NCBI RefSeq assembly: GCF_000382065.1
Contig: NZ_KB907498.1
Location: forward strand, 502,714 to 566,713
Reading direction: 5' to 3'
Length of the DNA stretch: 64,000 bases
DNA from: Stenotrophomonas hibiscicola ATCC 19867
GTDB taxonomy: Bacteria > Pseudomonadota > Gammaproteobacteria > Xanthomonadales > Xanthomonadaceae
Shown: in pieces, positions 42,313-51,399 of the stretch
How positions within the stretch are numbered: position 1 is the first letter of the stretch
Layout of the letters: every line of letters begins with the position of its first letter
Position numbers and translations under genes: made by a program
The notes under the pieces: generated by a model
Told to the model about the DNA's origin: nothing
What the model saw: only the letters and a program-made list of their open reading frames with translations
Database searches by the model: none

Positions 42313-45195
42313 CTAGTTCACTCCACTCCCGCCCGACCGGGCTTTCCCGGGTTGCAGCGGCGCGCCTTGCGAATCAATCACGATCACCTCGCCCAGCCCC
42401 ATGGCACGCACGGGTGCCTCGACACGGGACAAGTCACCCACCACGACCCAAGTCAACTTGCTGGCGTCCAGCGCGGCGGCAGCGGCCCGGACCTCGTTGA
42501 GATCGAGTTGTCGGAGGGCGCTGCTGCGCTGTGTGGTCCAATCCTCTGGCCGGTCGAACCGCACGATGTCTGCGATCTCCGACGCGACGGCCTCCCGCGT
42601 CTCGAAACCACCCGCCAGACGCCGCACCTGGCTGTCCCGGAAGCGTGCAACCTCGTCCTGCCTGGCAGGCGCCGGTCCGGACGCGTACTCCGCAATCTCG
42701 CGGTGAATCTCCGCCATGGCCTCCGCCACGCGGTCGGACTGCACCGGCGCCACCACTCGCCAGGGTCGCGCTATCGGGGCATTGGCAGCACTGGAGATCA
42801 CGCCGTAGGACCAGCCCTTGGCCTCTCGCAGATTCATGTTGAGGCGCGCGCTTGGCGATCCTCCCAGGACGGAATTGGCGACCTCGAAGGCCAACGTCCG
42901 GGGGTCTGAACTCGGCGCGACCAGTTGCCCGGCCACCAGGGTAGCCTGCAGGGCGCCAGGGCTGTCGACCAGATACACCCGTGGCCTCGCCTGCGCGGGC
43001 AGGCGGTCGTCGATGCGCACCTCAGGGATCCCACCCGACCCGCGCCAGTCGCCCAGATGCCTCTCAAGGACCGGGATCAGTTCGTGGAGCGTCGTATCCC
43101 CGACCACGACAAGCGTGCCCCGCTCCGGCCGGATCCAGGCACGGTGGAACTCCACCAGGTCATCGCGGCGCAAAGCCTCAACGGAGGCCACTGTGCCCGG
43201 TGCATTGAAGGCCTGGGCGTACGGATGATCGAGCCCGTACAGCAGCGCAGGAAACAGGCTCGTGGCCAAGCGCTGTGGGTTAGCCGCCTCCTCCCGAAGC
43301 GCCCCCACCTTGGCGGCACGCATGCGATCCATCGCTGCCGGCTCAAAGCGCGGTCGGCGCAGCATGTCCGCGTACAGCGCAACCGAATCGTCAAGCGTGT
43401 CTCTGAGACCGACCAGGGTCACCGCGCCGCTGCCCACGTCGACACTTGAACCCAGCTCCGCCCCCAGCGATTCAGCGCGCGCCGCGAACGTCAAGGCATC
43501 GTAATCCCCTGCCCCCTCCGCCAGCATGCTGAACGCCATGTCTGCCAGACCCGCAGTTGCCGCGGGATCCACCGGGAATTGATACGACATGCGAACAAGC
43601 GGGACGTCCTCCCGTCGAGCCAGGATCACGTGGGTGCCGTTCGACAGCGCCGCCCGCTCGATCGCAGGGAATCTCAACTCCGGATAGCTTTCAGGAAACG
43701 GTGGCCCTGCGCTGCGATCCACGCCCGGTGCCGCAGCGCGATGGGTTTTGCCTGGGCTTTGCGCGTGGGACACCGCGTCAGCCGGCTCGGCCTCCTCAGC
43801 GAACGCAGCGCGGGCGCCCGGAATGACCGTCAGGATGTGATCCCCCTGCCCCAGCCAGCGGCGAGCGACGCGGACCAGCTGGTCGGGCGTGGCCGATGCC
43901 ACCACGTCGGCGGACCTCCGGTAACAGCCTGCATCGCCTTCAAATGCCTCACAGGCGGCGAGCACTTCTGCCTTGCCGTCCATCCCACCGTTACGCTCGA
44001 TGCTCTTCACGAACTCGGCCCGCATCGCGGCCCGCGCACGTTGCACCTCATCGAGGGTGGGACCATCCTTCAGCAGACGCTGAAGCTCCACCTCGATGGC
44101 GGTTTCCACGGCCGACGGGTCGACACCATCGCGCACGTTGGCGACGATCATGAGTCGAGATCCGAGCTGCCCCCCTGCCTCTGCCGTCACGTCAGTGGCA
44201 AGTTGATCGGAGTGCACCAGGCGCTTGCCCAGCCGGGAGGCATTGCCTCCTCCCAGGATGTAAGCCAACACCCGCAGCTGATCAAAGTCCGGCGTCCCAC
44301 GAGCTGCGATGTTCCATGTCCGGTGAACACGCGCTTGAGGGACCTGATCGGACAAGGTTTCCCGGGTGGTGGAAGCCCGGTTGGCGACGTCCACGGAAGA
44401 CCTGGCTACGTCGGGCGCAGATGGGATGTGCCCGAAGTAGGACTCAACCTTCTTCCTGGCCTCTTCAACGCCAACATCGCCTGACAGCACCAGCACCGCG
44501 TTGTTTGGGCCGTACCAGGTCCGGAACCAATCCTGGACGTCGGCAAGCGTGGCCGCCTGCAGATCGCGTGCGGATCCGAAGGTCGAATGATGGTACGGGT
44601 GCCCCGGCGGGTAGCTTGACCGGGAGAGCTGCTCCCATACGAGTCCGTAAGGCACGCCACGCCGCTGCAGCTTCTCGTTCTCGACAATGCCCCGTTCGGT
44701 ATCCAGCGCCTTCTGATCGATGGCACCCAGCAGATGACCCATGCGATCGGACTCCATCCAGAGCGCCAGGTCCAGCGCCGTGGATGGAACCACCTGCATG
44801 TAGTTGGTGCGCTCCGGCGTAACCGTGGCATTGACGTCGGTGGCGCCGACGCGTTGCAGCGGCCCGTAGTAGGCGTCGCGGTAATGCTCGGTGCCGCGGA
44901 ACATCAAATGCTCGAAGAGGTGCGCAAAACCGGTGCGGCCGGCAGGCTCATCTCCGGAGCCCACCTGATACCACAGGTGGACCGCCACGATGGGCGCCTT
45001 CCGGTCGGTGTGCACAATGACACGCAGCCCATTGGGCAGCGTGAAGCGCTCGAAGGGGATGTCCACCGCTTGCGGAGCTGCAGCCGAGGCGTGCGACGCC
45101 GCTTCCGGGTTGCTCGCCCCCACGGGCAGGCTGAAAGCGCCAAGTGCGAGCGCCGTCCCAAGCCACCTCTTCGCGCGACCCACGAAAGCCCCCAT
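42313..45195 (-). CDS. Exported M16-family zinc metallopeptidase, two-domain
   Basis: This 960-residue pitrilysin-family protease has a signal peptide (WLGTALALGAFSLPVGA), then an active M16 domain with the inverted zinc motif HLFEH (H92, E95, H96) and the downstream glutamate near ENEKLQRRG, and a second half (about 510-950) with R/Y-type substrate residues (SPSARLNMNLREAKGWSYG) lacking HxxEH. It is therefore a fused active-inactive pair of periplasmic type. It is much more GC-rich than its neighbours and unlinked to them by spacing (about 170 bases to the TIGR04141 gene), which suggests separate acquisition. Substrate unknown; such enzymes degrade peptides or mature bacteriocins. Confidence 0.9.
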   Translation of the reverse strand: MGAFVGRAKRWLGTALALGAFSLPVGASNPEAASHASAAAPQAVDIPFERFTLPNGLRVIVHTDRKAPIVAVHLWYQVGSGDEPAGRTGFAHLFEHLMFRGTEHYRDAYYGPLQRVGATDVNATVTPERTNYMQVVPSTALDLALWMESDRMGHLLGAIDQKALDTERGIVENEKLQRRGVPYGLVWEQLSRSSYPPGHPYHHSTFGSARDLQAATLADVQDWFRTWYGPNNAVLVLSGDVGVEEARKKVESYFGHIPSAPDVARSSVDVANRASTTRETLSDQVPQARVHRTWNIAARGTPDFDQLRVLAYILGGGNASRLGKRLVHSDQLATDVTAEAGGQLGSRLMIVANVRDGVDPSAVETAIEVELQRLLKDGPTLDEVQRARAAMRAEFVKSIERNGGMDGKAEVLAACEAFEGDAGCYRRSADVVASATPDQLVRVARRWLGQGDHILTVIPGARAAFAEEAEPADAVSHAQSPGKTHRAAAPGVDRSAGPPFPESYPELRFPAIERAALSNGTHVILARREDVPLVRMSYQFPVDPAATAGLADMAFSMLAEGAGDYDALTFAARAESLGAELGSSVDVGSGAVTLVGLRDTLDDSVALYADMLRRPRFEPAAMDRMRAAKVGALREEAANPQRLATSLFPALLYGLDHPYAQAFNAPGTVASVEALRRDDLVEFHRAWIRPERGTLVVVGDTTLHELIPVLERHLGDWRGSGGIPEVRIDDRLPAQARPRVYLVDSPGALQATLVAGQLVAPSSDPRTLAFEVANSVLGGSPSARLNMNLREAKGWSYGVISSAANAPIARPWRVVAPVQSDRVAEAMAEIHREIAEYASGPAPARQDEVARFRDSQVRRLAGGFETREAVASEIADIVRFDRPEDWTTQRSSALRQLDLNEVRAAAAALDASKLTWVVVGDLSRVEAPVRAMGLGEVIVIDSQGAPLQPGKARSGGSGVN

Positions 45196-45517
45196 GCATC
45201 TCCCTCGCTACGTAGTTGCCGACCCGCACGCCCTGCAACACCGCGACGGGGCACCGGAACTGCTCGGGGCTCTCAACTCCCCATGCCGGAGAACCGGCCT
45301 CACCCCAGCCTGTTCCCGTGCAGCGCCGCAGCTGCTGATCCGATCTTAACGCCCAAACTGCTCGCAATGCCTGGAGACCATCGCTTGATACTCCGCCATG
45401 GGCGCCAGGCCCATTCGAGCGCGACGCTCGTCAAGCGTCCCAGGGGCTTCAACCGCGCGCGGTTCCCAACGCCCCGGGTCTGCACAACGCCCCTGCGTTC
45501 CATAGCGCTGGAGAATT
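45196..45517. other. Gap without a recognised gene
   Basis: About 320 bases between the M16 gene start and a small downstream frame. It is GC-rich, with only short opposing open frames. Part must hold the M16 promoter; no repeat, hairpin with T-tract or RNA gene was recognised. Confidence 0.4.
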
Positions 45518-45745
45518 GTGCATGCTATTGAATCTCAGACCCAATTTGACGCGGCATTCTGCCTCGAGGTCATTAAGGGGGTCGCTGCTTCTGTCAGGGA
45601 ACACTGGAAGGATGGATTCGCACCGAATGGTGGGCAAGCAGGAATCAGACCAATCCGTACATGCCGGGACTGGAACTACGGCGATCCGTACGAGACAAAT
45701 GCCAGCCTTAAGATCACTCCAGCAATAGACCCTCAAACTGACTGA
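45518..45745 (+). CDS. Small hypothetical protein
   Basis: A 75-residue frame from GTG 45518 encodes HAIESQTQFDAAFCLEVIKG and ends SLKITPAIDPQTD. Composition is plausible for a soluble protein, with VAASVREHWKDGF as a likely helix, but there is no clear ribosome site and no family match. It converges on the toxin gene. It could be the end of a decayed larger gene. Confidence 0.35.
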   Translation: MHAIESQTQFDAAFCLEVIKGVAASVREHWKDGFAPNGGQAGIRPIRTCRDWNYGDPYETNASLKITPAIDPQTD

Positions 45746-45751
45746 TACTTT

Positions 45752-46042
45752 CTACTTACTGGCACGGCGAAAATCAAGAACATCCACATACGCACAATCT
45801 TCATCCACATCATATGAGATGCGGCACAGAGTCCTCGAACCAGTAATTTGTCGAAAAACATTTCCCCCAACCGTCACAAGCGTCCCACGCAGGGGGTTGT
45901 CCGATAGCGTGCGAGCATCCTCGACGAAATCATCGATGTAAGCGTCAGCTGCGGACCAATCAAATTTTTGGGAATGCTCAAACTCCCATGCATCCAGCTG
46001 CCCCTGGGCACTCGCAGTAATCCTGACCTGATAAATTTTCAC
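45752..46042 (-). CDS. RelE/ParE-family toxin
   Basis: This type II toxin of about 96 residues has MKIYQVRITASAQGQLDAWEFE at the start, helix DAYIDDFVEDARTLSDNPLRG and the closing strands TLCRISYDVDEDCAYVDVLDFRRA, the ParE/RelE plasmid-stabilisation fold. I prefer GTG 46042, which has GGAG upstream; ATG 46072 would add ten residues. It follows a small antitoxin gene on the same strand. ParE members poison gyrase and RelE members cleave mRNA; the sequence does not decide. It probably stabilises the island. Confidence 0.8.
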   Translation of the reverse strand: MKIYQVRITASAQGQLDAWEFEHSQKFDWSAADAYIDDFVEDARTLSDNPLRGTLVTVGGNVFRQITGSRTLCRISYDVDEDCAYVDVLDFRRASK

Positions 46043-46101
46043 ACCCACTCCATAGGCGAAATCATGAATCATTCAGTTAAAGCCAGAAGGATTTAGGCCA
46101 C

Positions 46102-46275
46102 CTAATAGAGGGGCTTCGGGGGGGCACCAATCTGCCTTCCCAGCTCTCGCTTCTTCTTCCTCGCAGCCCGGAGCTCTTCATACTCTTCCAATAGGATCAC
46201 AGGCTCCGTTCCATCACGTAGTCGTTCCCGCACTTCAGCAACCCGCGCCAGCCAATCCTGATCACTTTCTTTCAT
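46102..46275 (-). CDS. Antitoxin of the ParE/RelE pair
   Basis: This 57-residue protein starts at ATG 46275 with GGAGG seven bases upstream; the frame also reaches 46308 without a ribosome site. The helix DWLARVAEVRERLRDG is followed by PVILLEEYEELRAARKKKRELG, a short acidic-basic tail typical of antitoxins that wrap their toxin. There is no clear DNA-binding domain, so autoregulation may be weak. It is upstream of the toxin gene by 30-60 bases. Confidence 0.68.
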   Translation of the reverse strand: MKESDQDWLARVAEVRERLRDGTEPVILLEEYEELRAARKKKRELGRQIGAPPKPLY

Positions 46276-46492
46276 ATCACGCCCTCCAAAAATGAGTTCC
46301 TTGTTCAAGCACGCATTGCGACTCTAGGCTATCAGACCACAAACACGGGTCAACTTGCCCATTAGTTCTATCTGGCCGCTATCGGAACCGATAAGAGATC
46401 ATGCGGGCGATGGAACTGGCAGCATTGTCAGGTATGCCACTCGCGCATCGTGGAGCCAACATCCAATGGTGCCGCCCAGGATCGTGTATGCA

Positions 46493-46885
46493 TCACAGAT
46501 AGACGTAACTGAACGCTCTGACCCGCCCCGTGGCTACCAAGGGCTCCATGGCTTCCGCAACAGAGCGCTGGAACGCCGGGTCCTTGTCGGCATGCTGGGC
46601 AAGCAACCAAGCCGCGTCCGCCCCGTCCTGGCCCACCTGCGCCACGGTCGGCCAGCCATGGGCCGCAACGATCGCCTTCAGCCGAGCGGTGTGCACCGCA
46701 TCGACGGCACTGAGCACCCTCTCCTCGCCCTCGGTGGTCAGCGGGAGGTCCCGCACCGCCTGATCGGCATTCTTCATCCGCAGGAGCTCACCGCGCAGCT
46801 CGGGGTCAGTGGGCGTCCCACCGCTGACTCCCAGCGGCGCGAAGAGGATCGCGATCACTAACAATGGACCGAGTCGTTGCGCCAC
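46493..46885 (-). CDS. DUF6624-like exported protein
   Basis: This 130-residue protein starts at GTG 46885 with GGAGG upstream. A signal peptide (LGPLLVIAILFAPLGVSGG) precedes a domain with LKAIVAAHGWPTVAQVGQDGADAAWLLAQHADKDPAFQRSV, split here as IVAAHGWPTVAQVG, then AAWLLAQHADKDP, the DUF6624 signature. The expected C-terminal extension after the LVATGR segment is replaced by VRAFSYVYL and a stop, so the gene may be truncated at its 3' end. Function is unknown. Confidence 0.65.
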   Translation of the reverse strand: MAQRLGPLLVIAILFAPLGVSGGTPTDPELRGELLRMKNADQAVRDLPLTTEGEERVLSAVDAVHTARLKAIVAAHGWPTVAQVGQDGADAAWLLAQHADKDPAFQRSVAEAMEPLVATGRVRAFSYVYL

Positions 46886-46900
46886 AGCTCCACCTCCCAA

Positions 46901-47158
46901 GTGATCTCTCAGCCATCAACTGGCCGCACCGTTTAGCAGCCGTACAGAACTAAACTAGCATCTCAGAGGGAGTTGTTAGCTTGTAGAAATTAAACAGTAC
47001 CGTAATGACTGCGATTCGACATAATTTTTATCCAGTCAAGTCTTTGATTTTAATACATTAAATTCATCCAGTTCCTGCGTAATTTTCTTTTCCTGAAGAA
47101 GCAGTAATGGGCGCTCACAATAGATGCCTACGGTCGGTACGCGAACGACCCATTTCCA
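46901..47158. other. AT-rich region upstream of the integrase
   Basis: About 260 bases with an AT content far above the surroundings (e.g. 47010-47070). It probably contains the integrase promoter and could hold an attachment site or H-NS target, but I could not identify direct repeats within the window. Confidence 0.4.
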
Positions 47159-48613
47159 TTGACGATTGCTGAAGCTGGTTTATCTGTACCTCCATCGAAA
47201 CGATGGAAGCCCGCAATGCCGTTGACTCCCCCACCAAGCCCCCTCCAAATCTACCTGGACGACCCCAACGGCTCGCTGGAGATGTCCGACATCCGCATCG
47301 GCAGGTTTCGGATCGGAAAGCTGGTCGTCACCAGCCGAGAGGCCGCGATCCAGGCCCAAGAGATTCTCAATGCCGCCTATGAGCGCACCCGCCGCGCACG
47401 CTCAACGAAGAACGGCACCCGGTATCCCGAGCCGCTGCCGGCGGGCACACCCGGGCGCTCGCTCTCCGTAGAAATTGACGACTACATCCGCAATCGCGGC
47501 GACTACAGCTGCCTGGCCAGAGAGACCGTCGAGGCGACCTCTCGCACCCTACGGCTGCTTCTAATGACCTGCGGGGACATACCAGTCACCCGCATCGACC
47601 ACGCTCACATCTACAAGCTGTGGGACCTCATTCGCTGGGCCCCAGACCGTCTGCTGTCCGACCCCGAGTACCGAAGGTTTACCTACGACCAGGCGGTCGC
47701 GCGTGGAAAGCAACTCAACGTTGCTCCGCCCGCCCCCGCCACGCTCGAGAAACACCGGCGCTTCCTATCGACCTTCTTCAAAAAGCTAGAGAAATCCAAG
47801 GCCATTGGTGCCTCGCCGATGGTCGCCTTCGACGAAATCAAGAAAGACTTGGTCGTGGATCCGAACAAGCCCGAGCGCCTTTTTGACGATGCAGAACTCA
47901 AGCGCATCTTCGACCTGGAGACATATGTCCCATGGGCTAGCAAGTACCCCCACCGCTGGTGGCTTCCAATCCTTGGCCTGTGCACAGGGGCGCGCATCAA
48001 CGAAATCGCTCAGCTGAAACTAGCGGACGTAGTGCAAGAGGCTGGCGTCTGGTGCATACGGATCCAGAAGACCGTCGATCCCGACTTGGCGCACAAGACC
48101 CGCAACCGAAGCCGTCAGCGCCTGAAAGGAAAGTCTGCCATTCGAACCCTCCCCATCCCTCCCCAAGTGCTTGATGCGGGCTTTCTGGACTTCGTGGAGG
48201 ATATCCGCGCGTGTGGCCATCCTCGATTGTTCCCCCACCTGACCGCCGGCGTGAACCGCAAAACGGGTGAGTCGAACCAGCGCTACAGCCAAGCGGCGCT
48301 CAACCAGTTCAGCACCTACCTGAAGAGCTTGGGTTTCGGGAAGGGGATTGGGCTGCACGCCTTTCGGCACACCATCGCCACGGAGCTCCATCACAAGGGA
48401 ATTCCCGACGAGGACATTGCCTTGCTGACGGGCCACAGCATCAGCAAGAGAGTGCCGGTGCTGCATGAGGCCTACTTCCATAAGAAGCCGGAACTCGCCC
48501 GAAGGAAGCAAATCGACCTTCTGAGCCGCTACGCGCCGCCGGTGGAGCTGCCGCCCTACCAGAGGGGGCAGTTCGCGAAACAGCTGAGCGACCCGGGAAA
48601 GTTCTACCCGTAA
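47159..48613 (+). CDS. int: Tyrosine recombinase / integrase
   Basis: This 484-residue site-specific recombinase has an N-terminal domain with the core-binding helices (SLSVEIDDYIRNRGDYSCLARETVEA) and a C-terminal catalytic domain with the full set of active residues: Arg in LCTGARINEIAQL, His-x-x-Arg in HAFRHTIATEL, Gly-His in LTGHSISK and the nucleophile Tyr in EAYFHKK. ATG 47159 is used; ATG 47216 is possible. It is phage/ICE-like in size. It lies about 24 kb inside the island rather than at the left junction, so it may belong to an inner element. It is followed by an H-NS gene. Confidence 0.92.
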   Translation: MTIAEAGLSVPPSKRWKPAMPLTPPPSPLQIYLDDPNGSLEMSDIRIGRFRIGKLVVTSREAAIQAQEILNAAYERTRRARSTKNGTRYPEPLPAGTPGRSLSVEIDDYIRNRGDYSCLARETVEATSRTLRLLLMTCGDIPVTRIDHAHIYKLWDLIRWAPDRLLSDPEYRRFTYDQAVARGKQLNVAPPAPATLEKHRRFLSTFFKKLEKSKAIGASPMVAFDEIKKDLVVDPNKPERLFDDAELKRIFDLETYVPWASKYPHRWWLPILGLCTGARINEIAQLKLADVVQEAGVWCIRIQKTVDPDLAHKTRNRSRQRLKGKSAIRTLPIPPQVLDAGFLDFVEDIRACGHPRLFPHLTAGVNRKTGESNQRYSQAALNQFSTYLKSLGFGKGIGLHAFRHTIATELHHKGIPDEDIALLTGHSISKRVPVLHEAYFHKKPELARRKQIDLLSRYAPPVELPPYQRGQFAKQLSDPGKFYP

Positions 48614-48732
48614 GCTATTGCCAATGGCCAAGCCGCTGCGGAATGACGCGGTGCCGTTGCCATAGGCTGTCGTCATTCGCATCGAGGCGGATTTCGAACT
48701 ACGCTATCCCTTCTGCACCTCGGATAGAACAG

Positions 48733-49101
48733 ATGACAATCGATGTCAGCCACCTCTCGGCAAAAGAACTCAAGACGCTGATCGCTCAAGCAGAGAAACA
48801 GCAAACCAGAGTACTGACTCGCCCCAAGGCTGCCGCCATGCGAGCCAAGATCAACAAGTATGTTAAAGACCACGGTTACACGATTGAGGAGCTCTATGGG
48901 GCGCTTTCAAGTCCATCCACGGAAAAGGCCGGCAAGCGAGTAGTCCGGAATCCGAAGAAGACGGCCGGCAGCAAGGTCGCCCCTAAGTACCGCAATCCGG
49001 CCAACCCTGGTGAGACTTGGTCCGGCCGTGGGCGCCAACCGAAGTGGCTCGCTGCTTTGGTTCAGAACGGGAAGTCGCCGAGCGACTTCTTGATCAAATG
49101 A
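48733..49101 (+). CDS. H-NS-family nucleoid protein
   Basis: This 122-residue protein has an N-terminal oligomerisation helix (SHLSAKELKTLIAQAEKQQTRV) and the C-terminal H-NS DNA-binding domain KYRNPANPGETWSGRGRQPKWL, containing the minor-groove hook (SGRGRQP). ATG 48733 follows GAACAG. Island-borne H-NS paralogues silence AT-rich DNA and reduce the cost of new genes; here it could act on the AT-rich segments of its own island. It is 120 bases downstream of the integrase. Confidence 0.88.
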   Translation: MTIDVSHLSAKELKTLIAQAEKQQTRVLTRPKAAAMRAKINKYVKDHGYTIEELYGALSSPSTEKAGKRVVRNPKKTAGSKVAPKYRNPANPGETWSGRGRQPKWLAALVQNGKSPSDFLIK

Positions 49102-49398
49102 GTCCGCACGTCATGATTCCACGTGACTTCACGCTGTAACGCTTACCAACCACCATCTTGTGGCCCTCGCCAGAAATCGAAATTCCGTGGATTCGCGTCA
49201 TTGCGAATCCACCTCTAGCACAGCAGCTTCAAAGTCTTCGCTGGACCTTCTTCACTCAGGCTAACCCACCGCCTGGCCGAGCGACATTGGCGCAACATGC
49301 TGAGCATCATGCATTGCTTAGGCCAACGACCGGCCCACTCGGTCAGAGGCGAACTCATATCTACAAGAGTCTCTACTAGCCATGCGACTGTTCGGCCG

Positions 49399-50127
49399 TC
49401 ATTTGAAGCGGTATCCCACACCTCTAACCGTCACCAGCACTCCGGTGATGCCATGATGCTTGAGCTTCCTCCTGATATTGTGGACATGCGTGTCGACAAC
49501 CCGACTGGACGAATCATCGGCAGCGACGCCTTGGAGCAGCTCTCCACGCGTGAATGCTCTGGAAGGGGACCGCAGTAGCGCATAAACGATGTTGAACTCG
49601 GTCAGGGTCAAGTCGACGACAGCCGGCGGTCCAGACGCCTCTGATTCAACCAGTGCCCTCATCGCCACTCCATCTGCAATCAGCCTTCCCTGCCGGAGGA
49701 TGCTATCCATTCCCCATCCAAGCGAAACGCGACGCAACACCACATGAACACGAGCGACGAGTTCCCGCGGACTGTATGGCTTGACGATGTAATCATCTGC
49801 GCCGCAATGCAGCGCACCGAGCCTATCCCGCTCATCGTCGATCGCAGAAATCATGATCACAGGTGTGCTCGCCCTTCCGCGGATCATAGCGAGCACATCG
49901 GTACCAGCCATCCTGGAAGACATCGTCTCTAGAAGCACTATGTGAGGGTGCCAATGGGCGAACAACTCCAAGGCATGCTCTCCGTCATCAGCAACCGCTA
50001 CGAGGAACCCCTCCTTTCGAAGTTGAGCCTCAAGTATGCCGGCGCTTTCAATGTCACCCTCAACCAACAGCACTCTTCTCACGCTGTAAGGAGACGACAC
50101 CGAGTACACAGAGTTCGAAAGAGTCAT
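49399..50127 (-). CDS. OmpR-family response regulator with atypical receiver
   Basis: This 242-residue protein has a receiver domain (about 17-130) and an OmpR winged helix (about 150-242, VVDTHVHNIRRKLKHHG and VLVTVRGVGYRF). The phospho-acceptor position is Glu (E67 in IVLLETMSS) rather than Asp and the first acidic pocket reads VEGD; the conserved Thr position is Ser (MISAIDD), and Lys (DYIVKPY) is kept. Such pseudo-receivers usually cannot be phosphorylated and may be constitutively active. No histidine kinase is present in the block. It is the most distal gene of the leftward signalling cluster, 420 bases from the GntR gene. Confidence 0.88.
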   Translation of the reverse strand: MTLSNSVYSVSSPYSVRRVLLVEGDIESAGILEAQLRKEGFLVAVADDGEHALELFAHWHPHIVLLETMSSRMAGTDVLAMIRGRASTPVIMISAIDDERDRLGALHCGADDYIVKPYSPRELVARVHVVLRRVSLGWGMDSILRQGRLIADGVAMRALVESEASGPPAVVDLTLTEFNIVYALLRSPSRAFTRGELLQGVAADDSSSRVVDTHVHNIRRKLKHHGITGVLVTVRGVGYRFK

Positions 50128-50548
50128 TGATCAACTATTGATGTTTGTCCAGGAGCCGTCGAGGCGGCGAGCCCTTCTTATCACCACGCCGGGGCGTCGC
50201 CAACTGGCCGATGACGACGGTCAGCCTGCGCCGCATGTCCGCACATGCAGGGAGTGCTCCAGACGTCGCATGGAGAATTTTCCCCCACCTTTGCGGGTTG
50301 CTCGAAGCAGCGCCATCCACTTATGGATGAAGCCGCAAATTGCCCTGCCGTCAGACCGAAAAGAGCAGTACTTGCAGGCACCACCGCGCCCTCGTGAGGA
50401 TCCGCGGACAGATGCCAGCGAGAGAAGGATTTGAGCCGGCTCATCGACATCAGACGAAGTAGTCATGGATCGCGACAGCGGCTTAGGATGGACCTCCAGG
50501 CCGAGCCGCTCTCGCGCCCCGCGGCCGCAGCGTAACGCCACACTTGAT
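50128..50548. other. Gap of 420 bases with no recognised gene
   Basis: Between the response-regulator and GntR genes there are only short overlapping open frames with poor composition. It probably contains the regulator's promoter. No RNA or repeat was recognised. Confidence 0.35.
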
Positions 50549-51319
50549 TCACCCTGCCTGCCAACTTGCCGGGGGCAGCGGATACCTAATACTCTGTCGA
50601 AAGCGTGAGCTTGGGTAGTGACTGACAGCCACTTCGACAGGGTTGCCGGCTGTGGAGTAGTAGAAGCGAACAACTTGAAGTGCGGGATCACCTGGCGCCA
50701 CTTGAAGCAGATCGGCGGTCTCCTTGTCGAGAACCGTAGCCGTCATGTCCTGCCGAACTTCCGTCACGGCTATGCCGTACATCCGCTCCAGATTCTGATA
50801 GATCGGCCCACGTGCTATCCGCGAGGTGATCTGGGCCGCCGCATACTCCGGATGGAGGTAAACTCGCACAACGCCCGCCGGCAGTGAAGCAGCTGACCGC
50901 CTTCTTAGAAAACAAGCCTCAGACAACTGGATACCACGCCGGCACTCCAGAACGTCCGAGAGGCGCTCATTGACGGTGATCAAGCCCAAAGATACGTGGT
51001 GAAGCTCTGTCCTTCGGAGAAGCTCGCGAAGGCCATCTACAGAAATGATCGGGGGAAATGCCTCCACCTCCTGTGGCGCCGGAAGCACCATCGAGCCAAC
51101 CCCTGGGCGAGACGCGATCAAGCCTTGGAACCTGAGCAATGCCAACGCCCGGCGCACGGTTTGGCGGCTCACGCCGTGAACTGACATGAGATTCTTCTCG
51201 GACGGCAAAGTACTCCCCACTGGATGAGCCCCGCGCTCAATGTCAATGGTGATTGACTGCGCGAGCGCATGATAGAGAGGCTTCGGTTGGCCTTTGTAGG
51301 GCTGGCGTCGATCGGACAT
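50549..51319 (-). CDS. GntR-family regulator, HutC/UTRA subfamily
   Basis: This 256-residue transcription factor has an N-terminal winged helix (PLYHALAQSITIDIERG, LPSEKNLMSVHGVSRQTVRRALALL) and a C-terminal UTRA ligand-binding domain with IARGPIYQNLERMYGI and the EVAVSHYPSSRFR ending. ATG 51319 gives the family N-terminus. UTRA regulators respond to small organic acids, sugars or amino-acid derivatives. It lies about 80 bases after the EAL gene in the same direction and may regulate the block. Confidence 0.87.
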   Translation of the reverse strand: MSDRRQPYKGQPKPLYHALAQSITIDIERGAHPVGSTLPSEKNLMSVHGVSRQTVRRALALLRFQGLIASRPGVGSMVLPAPQEVEAFPPIISVDGLRELLRRTELHHVSLGLITVNERLSDVLECRRGIQLSEACFLRRRSAASLPAGVVRVYLHPEYAAAQITSRIARGPIYQNLERMYGIAVTEVRQDMTATVLDKETADLLQVAPGDPALQVVRFYYSTAGNPVEVAVSHYPSSRFRQSIRYPLPPASWQAG

Positions 51320-51399
51320 TGTCACTTCGTTACTCTTTCCTTTCCATTGCGCGCTGGCCTTCTGAGGAGCGCCGCTCTGTGTTGTCCTGGGCCCAACTT

